Of a stretch of DNA of 37,273 bases, positions 33,362 to 37,273 are shown piece after piece. Location of the stretch: NCBI GenBank assembly GCA_013298985.1, contig JAAFJS010000028.1, positions 1 through 37,273 of the forward strand, given 5' to 3'. This DNA comes from Cytophagales bacterium (GTDB lineage Bacteria; Bacteroidota; Bacteroidia; Cytophagales; Thermoflexibacteraceae). The notes beneath the pieces are model-generated. The model was not told where the DNA came from and did no database searches. It saw nothing but the letters and a program-made list of their open reading frames with translations. Each line of letters opens with the position of its first letter. Positions within the stretch are counted from its first letter, which is position 1. A program made the translations under genes and the position numbers.

Positions 33362-33401
33362 AATCACTACCCTCAATCTATCGAGAGTGAGGGTAGTGAT
33401 T
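33362..33401 (-). other. Strong intercistronic hairpin between peptide 4 and its propeller gene
   Basis: A perfect 14-bp inverted repeat (AATCACTACCCTCA / TGAGGGTAGTGATT) with a 12-nt loop, 6 nt after the peptide stop and 35 nt before the propeller ATG. The transcribed strand continues CTTTGTGAATT, only a poor T run. Confidence 0.72.
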
Positions 33402-33407
33402 TTAATT

Positions 33408-33629
33408 TTAAGAGCATGATGTATCTTTATAGCAAGTATTTCCATTCCCAGTTGAGGAGCAGGCTTTATAACTCATAGTCGATTGACACCATAATTGCTT
33501 ACAACCAGTACAGGCAGGTTCATTCCCACTTGCCACTGCCTCATGCGTAGGGGCAAGGATAGCTGCGCCAAAACTGAGAGCCATAGATAGTGCGATGACT
33601 CCCTTTGCTAATTTTTTACGATTTTTCAT
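33408..33629 (-). CDS. Small exported Cys-rich peptide 4
   Basis: A 73-residue precursor. Its leader (MKNRKKLAKGVIALSMALSF, then APTHEAVASGN) is nearly identical in DNA as well as protein to that of peptide 2. The mature part has six cysteines (PACTGCKQLWCQSTMSYKAC, GNTC, TSCS) and pairs with peptide 3. It has the single clear ATG of the group, so it fixes the start for the others. It is the first gene of the rightmost cassette, with the promoter at 33679-33709 and a heptanucleotide tandem repeat about 105 nt upstream. Confidence 0.75.
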   Translation of the reverse strand: MKNRKKLAKGVIALSMALSFGAAILAPTHEAVASGNEPACTGCKQLWCQSTMSYKACSSTGNGNTCYKDTSCS

Positions 33630-33678
33630 AATACTAAGATTTTAAAGAGTTTGAAAATAAGAAATATGATTTACTCTA

Positions 33679-33709
33679 CAATGATAAGTAAGTAATTTTG
33701 TAAAAACAA
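33679..33709 (-). promoter_or_regulatory. Promoter of peptide 4
   Basis: On the minus strand TTG (33707-33709), 20 nt, then TATCATTG (33679-33686), close to TTG-N20-TAnnTTTG. The spacing equals that of the peptide 2 promoter. Unlike the other promoters there is no good dyad at the expected place, only a weak TTAGCAA-N4-ATTATGA (33715-33732). Confidence 0.55.
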
Positions 33710-33733
33710 ATTTTTTAGCAAAAAAATTATGAA

Positions 33734-33802
33734 TTAATTGTTAATTGTTAATTGTTAATTGTTAATTGTTAATTGTTAATTGTTAATTGTTAATTGTTAA
33801 TT
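33734..33802. repeat. Heptanucleotide tandem repeat (TTAATTG)9
   Basis: Nine exact copies of TTAATTG (33734-33796) and a partial tenth. It lies in the 303-nt gap between the peptide 4 start and the end of the RND permease gene, about 105 nt upstream of the peptide start. The rest of the gap is plain AT-rich DNA with the promoter described at 33679-33709. Confidence 0.95.
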
Positions 33803-33932
33803 TATTGATTATGAGTATTTTATATTTCATTTATTTTTATTTACTCTATTATTTGTTATTTTAAGTACAAATGTGATATTTATAGGTAAAATTACTAAAC
33901 GCATCATAGCACTTTCCGCTTGCTGAGAAAGG

Positions 33933-36900
33933 CTAACTGCGTGTGGTAGCTTTCATAGACAATAGAATGGGTAAATAGAGGATAATCACCAGCAACGACA
34001 TCAGCAGTCCGCCAATAGTACCTACCCCAAGCGCAAACCAAAAAGGCTCTTTTTGTCCATAAACTAAAAATGGAATAAAGCCTGCTACAGTAGAAAGCAC
34101 TGTAAGCAAGATGGGAATAATTTTGTGGTTATAGGCACTGATGTATAGCTTTAAATCTTGGGTGTGTGGGTGCAGTTTTTTTAGCTGGTTATACTCCGCA
34201 ATAATAAAAATCCCTGCATTGACTACTGTACCACTGAGCAATACAAAAGAAGCATAGCCTCCTTGGTCAAAATTAAAATCAAAAAAGTAAAAGGTAACAA
34301 AGACACCAATAAACGAAAGCGGAATTAATAAAATAATGGCTAAGGGCTGTAACAACGATTCAAAGGTGATAGCACAAATAATATAAATCAATAAAAGCAC
34401 CAAGCCAATTAATCCATATTGTTTTTTAGCATTTTCCATGAACCAATTATAACTCATCTTTTTTGCCGAGTAGCCCAAAGGAAATATACTTTCCATCTCT
34501 TTGAGTTTTTCATCTAAAAATTTCTCCCCAAAAACGCTACTCCCAAAATACTCAAAGCTAACCATGCGGAGGTACTGCTGGCGCTCTTTGTGGATTTCTG
34601 AAATTACTTTTTCTCGTTTTATGCTCGCCAGATTCTCAAATTTTATAGCTGAGGTGGCTATGCTATCTTGCCTTTGCTTAGTCAGCTGAAAAACCTGATG
34701 GTTCAGTTGCCAAACATCAAAACTTTCTGTTTGTTTTGGAATAATTTTGATAGGAATATACTCCCCACGAAGTAGCTGATACAGGTCTGGGCGCGGAAGT
34801 GCATTTTGTTTTTCTAATAAAGTATAGGCTTTGGTATTGTCTAAGGACTGTATGACCAGTTTTTGAGGGGCTATGTCCAAAATATATTCATACAGGTTTT
34901 TATTTCCCCACCAGTTGGGGCTTTTATTGATATTGACCTCTTGTATGCGAGGGTGTGCTTCTAACTTTTTCTTTAAGATTACCGCTTGTCTTTCCAATTC
35001 ATTGTAATTATACCCATAAAGCTGCACATTAAAAGTAGGCGTACTATTCTCCTCTGCATTTTGGCTGAAGCCCTGCCCCACACCAAAAATGTCCCAGCTC
35101 ACCCCACTCATTTCGGTAGAGAGGGCAATACTTCTGTTTTTTAAAATGTAGGGGAAAGCACCCTTATCATATTCAGGTTTAAAAAAAACCACAATGCTTG
35201 CCTGTTGCCCACTTTGCACACTCGTAATGAACCTGTCTATTTCAGGGTAGCGAGAAAGGTAGGCTTCGTATTTAAGCATAATGTCGTTCATCTGTGCCAG
35301 CGTACTTTGGTTAGGCAAGCCCGCAACGAGGTAAAGTGCTGTTCGTTCGGCTTTGGAGTAATACGACTTTTCATAGGTATAATGCACAAAAAGCCGTAGC
35401 GTACCTCCCAGGCATTTATTGATATAGGGTTGGATATTTTCTATATAATATTCATTCCCCAATGTCTGGTTGTACCATTTTGCCCAAGTGCTTTCTCCTT
35501 CTATTTTATTGGGTAAAAGAAAAACAGGCAAGCCAAACAAAAGAACAATAAGAAAAATAGCCGTTTTGCGGAAACGCAATAAAAAATTAATTAGCAATGT
35601 ATAGATGAAAGAAAAATAAGCCTTTCGCCTCATGCCTTTGTTTGTTTTTATAGGTGTTTTCGTTTGTGAATTTATTGATGACAAAATACCTCTTTCCATC
35701 ACCGCAGGAATAAAAAATAAAGCCACAAGCAAAGAAACTATTAAGGTAATGACCATCACCAAAGCAAAATCAAGCAAGTCCATACGGCTTTCTTCGGGCA
35801 AAAAATAAATGACACTCAAGCCCGCAATGGTAGTGAGGGTAGCACCAAGCAAGGCTGTAAATACTTGTAAATTGCGGTAGCGTCGGTAATGGTCTATCAT
35901 CACTATCATATTGTCCATGAGCATACCCAAAGAGGTAGTAAGGGCGGCAAGCGAATAAAGATGAATCTCTACCTCCAATAAATAAAATAAAATAAAAGAC
36001 AAGGCTAAATTTACCACAGTCCCAATCACGATTAACAGCGTATAAATAAAATTTCTGGTAGTGAGTAACACAAAAATTATTAAGATTAACACAGCAAAAC
36101 CCGACTGCACCCAAATCTTGTCTAAGTTCTCTTTGATATATTCCGTAGCATCATAGTCTATGCGTATTTGATAAGTCTGTGGGAGATTTTGATTGATTTC
36201 TAACAACATTTTTCTTATTTCGCCTGCCAAATAAAGCTGATTGGCATTGGCGGCAGCAGTCAAGTTCAGATTGACCGCATTTTTGCCATTAATTCTGTAA
36301 AAAGAAATAGTTGGCTGCTCTTCCTTGCTAATCTGTACCAAATCAGTGAGATAGACCATACGACTGCCAGTTTTTTTGAGGGGAATATTTTTCCAAATAT
36401 CCAATCCTTCCAAGTGGTCGGCAGTCCGATTTGATTGGTGCGGACTCAAAGCAACCACTAGGCGCGAGCCATCGGCTTGTAGGGCAATGCCCAAGTTTTG
36501 CTGCTGAAAATGCCTCTGCACTGCCCCTGTAATATCGCTTTCCTGCATACCCAAATGCGCTAAGTCCTCATTAGCATAGCGCAGCACCCATTCTTTTTTG
36601 TTTCCCCCTGTAACATTTACCTCATAAATGCCCTCTATTTGCGCTAACTTGGGCTTGATTTGTTCTTCTGCATAAGTCTGTAAAGCGCTTGGCGTGGTAT
36701 TTCCGTTGAATTGTAAGGTCATCAAGGGCTTGTACTTTTCTGTCTGTTCGGGTGTATGCAGACTAATAGTAGGGTAGGAAAGTGCTGGGGGCAAAGACGG
36801 ATAGAGTTGGCGAATGAGCATGGCTACCTCAAAACGCAACTGGCTCAAATCAACTTTTTTGTCTAAGGAAAGCATGATATACCCAAAATGATATTGTGAT

Positions 36901-37136
36901 ACCGAACTTACCTTCGTAATGCCCTGCAACGTGCTAAATGCGCCCTCTAAGCGTGCTGTAACTGCACGTTCTATCACATCGGGCGAGGCGGAAGGTAGTG
37001 TATAGCTTACAGTCAAATTACCCAAACCCTCAGAAGGATTTAGCTGCACCGACAAACGCGGCAACAAAGCAAAACCCGCCAAGGTAAGCAAGCAGAAAGA
37101 CATAATGGTAGCATAGCTGTATCTTTTCATGACCAT
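33933..37136 (-). CDS. RND-family permease lacking the AcrB proton-relay pair
   Basis: A 1067-residue, 12-TM RND permease. The frame also has a TTG four codons earlier; I take the ATG at 37136 (37130 is possible). The core is recognisable (RLSVQLNPSEGLGNLTVSYTLPSASPDVIERAVTARLE at the N-terminus, in shortened form here: VSYTLPSASPDVIERAV). The TM4 site reads GMLMDNMIVMID, so Asp408 is followed by Asn, and the TM10 region reads LSGTVVNAGIFII with no Lys. It is only distantly like the permease at 18208-21279. With one adaptor gene in the region, the two permeases might form a mixed pump of the MdtBC kind. The upstream end of its operon may lie beyond the window. Confidence 0.86.
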   Translation of the reverse strand: MVMKRYSYATIMSFCLLTLAGFALLPRLSVQLNPSEGLGNLTVSYTLPSASPDVIERAVTARLEGAFSTLQGITKVSSVSQYHFGYIMLSLDKKVDLSQLRFEVAMLIRQLYPSLPPALSYPTISLHTPEQTEKYKPLMTLQFNGNTTPSALQTYAEEQIKPKLAQIEGIYEVNVTGGNKKEWVLRYANEDLAHLGMQESDITGAVQRHFQQQNLGIALQADGSRLVVALSPHQSNRTADHLEGLDIWKNIPLKKTGSRMVYLTDLVQISKEEQPTISFYRINGKNAVNLNLTAAANANQLYLAGEIRKMLLEINQNLPQTYQIRIDYDATEYIKENLDKIWVQSGFAVLILIIFVLLTTRNFIYTLLIVIGTVVNLALSFILFYLLEVEIHLYSLAALTTSLGMLMDNMIVMIDHYRRYRNLQVFTALLGATLTTIAGLSVIYFLPEESRMDLLDFALVMVITLIVSLLVALFFIPAVMERGILSSINSQTKTPIKTNKGMRRKAYFSFIYTLLINFLLRFRKTAIFLIVLLFGLPVFLLPNKIEGESTWAKWYNQTLGNEYYIENIQPYINKCLGGTLRLFVHYTYEKSYYSKAERTALYLVAGLPNQSTLAQMNDIMLKYEAYLSRYPEIDRFITSVQSGQQASIVVFFKPEYDKGAFPYILKNRSIALSTEMSGVSWDIFGVGQGFSQNAEENSTPTFNVQLYGYNYNELERQAVILKKKLEAHPRIQEVNINKSPNWWGNKNLYEYILDIAPQKLVIQSLDNTKAYTLLEKQNALPRPDLYQLLRGEYIPIKIIPKQTESFDVWQLNHQVFQLTKQRQDSIATSAIKFENLASIKREKVISEIHKERQQYLRMVSFEYFGSSVFGEKFLDEKLKEMESIFPLGYSAKKMSYNWFMENAKKQYGLIGLVLLLIYIICAITFESLLQPLAIILLIPLSFIGVFVTFYFFDFNFDQGGYASFVLLSGTVVNAGIFIIAEYNQLKKLHPHTQDLKLYISAYNHKIIPILLTVLSTVAGFIPFLVYGQKEPFWFALGVGTIGGLLMSLLVIILYLPILLSMKATTRS

Positions 37137-37273
37137 AGACTGATGCAATAGATAACTTGTTTAAATAGTTTGTACTTTTTTGAGTTTAGGATTCTTTAAG
37201 TTTACAATCCCACAAACAATTTCCCAAATATTTTGAAAATATTTTCTTTTGCCTCGATAAACATTTTTTACGA

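Noticed and set aside
24351-33401. Reading the post-peptide hairpins as ordinary terminators
   Set aside because: None has a T run on the transcribed strand and propeller genes follow closely without a visible promoter of their own. Partial termination remains possible.
30558-33629. Double-glycine leader peptides processed by a C39 peptidase
   Set aside because: GG is present in peptides 2 and 3 but GN in peptide 4. The leaders look like Sec signals, and no C39 peptidase domain is encoded in the window; the ABC exporter at 3700-5478 lacks one.
30558-33629. Lanthipeptide or radical-SAM RiPP cluster
   Set aside because: There is no LanB/LanM-like dehydratase, cyclase or radical-SAM enzyme in the window, and export by Sec before modification is more likely.
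33734-33802. Possible CRISPR array
   Set aside because: The units are 7 nt with no spacers and no cas genes are present, so this is a simple tandem repeat.

Overview
The window looks like a chromosomal segment from a Bacteroidota bacterium, probably of the Cytophagia type. The evidence is low-GC DNA, no clear Shine-Dalgarno sequences, promoters of the Bacteroidota form TTG-N19/20-TAnnTTTG, many lipoproteins, and families typical of the phylum (DUF1573, DUF6734-like, six-bladed beta-propeller/DUF4221-like lipoproteins, SpoIIE-type phosphatases). The genus cannot be fixed from sequence alone.

Left part (1-18 kb), ordinary genes: citrate synthase; a membrane HAMP/SpoIIE-type PP2C phosphatase; an ABC exporter half-transporter; a broken Rpn-type PD-(D/E)XK transposase remnant; a peroxiredoxin-like protein; a complete tripartite RND pump operon (adaptor, permease, outer-membrane factor); an unrecognised polytopic membrane protein; an unrecognised secreted protein; a D-2-hydroxyacid dehydrogenase with a textbook promoter and a leader hairpin; and a serine beta-lactamase-like hydrolase.

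Right part (18-37 kb), almost all on the minus strand, is the interesting region. It holds four genes for small exported cysteine-rich peptides. Three share a nearly identical N-terminus and differ in the mature part. Each peptide gene is followed within about 6-36 nt by a strong hairpin of unrelated sequence. The next gene is a beta-propeller lipoprotein in three cases, and in the fourth only the scar of one. Around these units lie two DUF6734-like proteins (one intact, one decayed by deletions), a GT1-type glycosyltransferase, a thioredoxin-like lipoprotein with CGSC, a DUF1573 protein, one RND adaptor and two atypical RND permeases, which have no outer-membrane factor beside them.

The genes are tied together by a shared 18-bp dyad, roughly TTAGTAA-N4-TTACTAA with a degenerate outer half (TTCCTAT). 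It is centred 31.5 nt upstream of the -7 box in front of an RND permease, the RND adaptor and one peptide gene, and 30.5 nt upstream in front of another peptide gene. That is about position -41, a typical activator position. My working model, an inference, is one regulon: Cys-rich peptides sent out by Sec, envelope partners (propeller, thiol protein, DUF1573, possible sugar transferases) and a scattered RND pump. The locus has been rearranged, with peptide-propeller-DUF6734 units duplicated and partly deleted. A toxin-antitoxin pair with a one-base frameshift in the PIN toxin, a lone LuxR-type HTH protein, and two short tandem repeats (GCGTGT x6, TTAATTG x9) lie within the same region.
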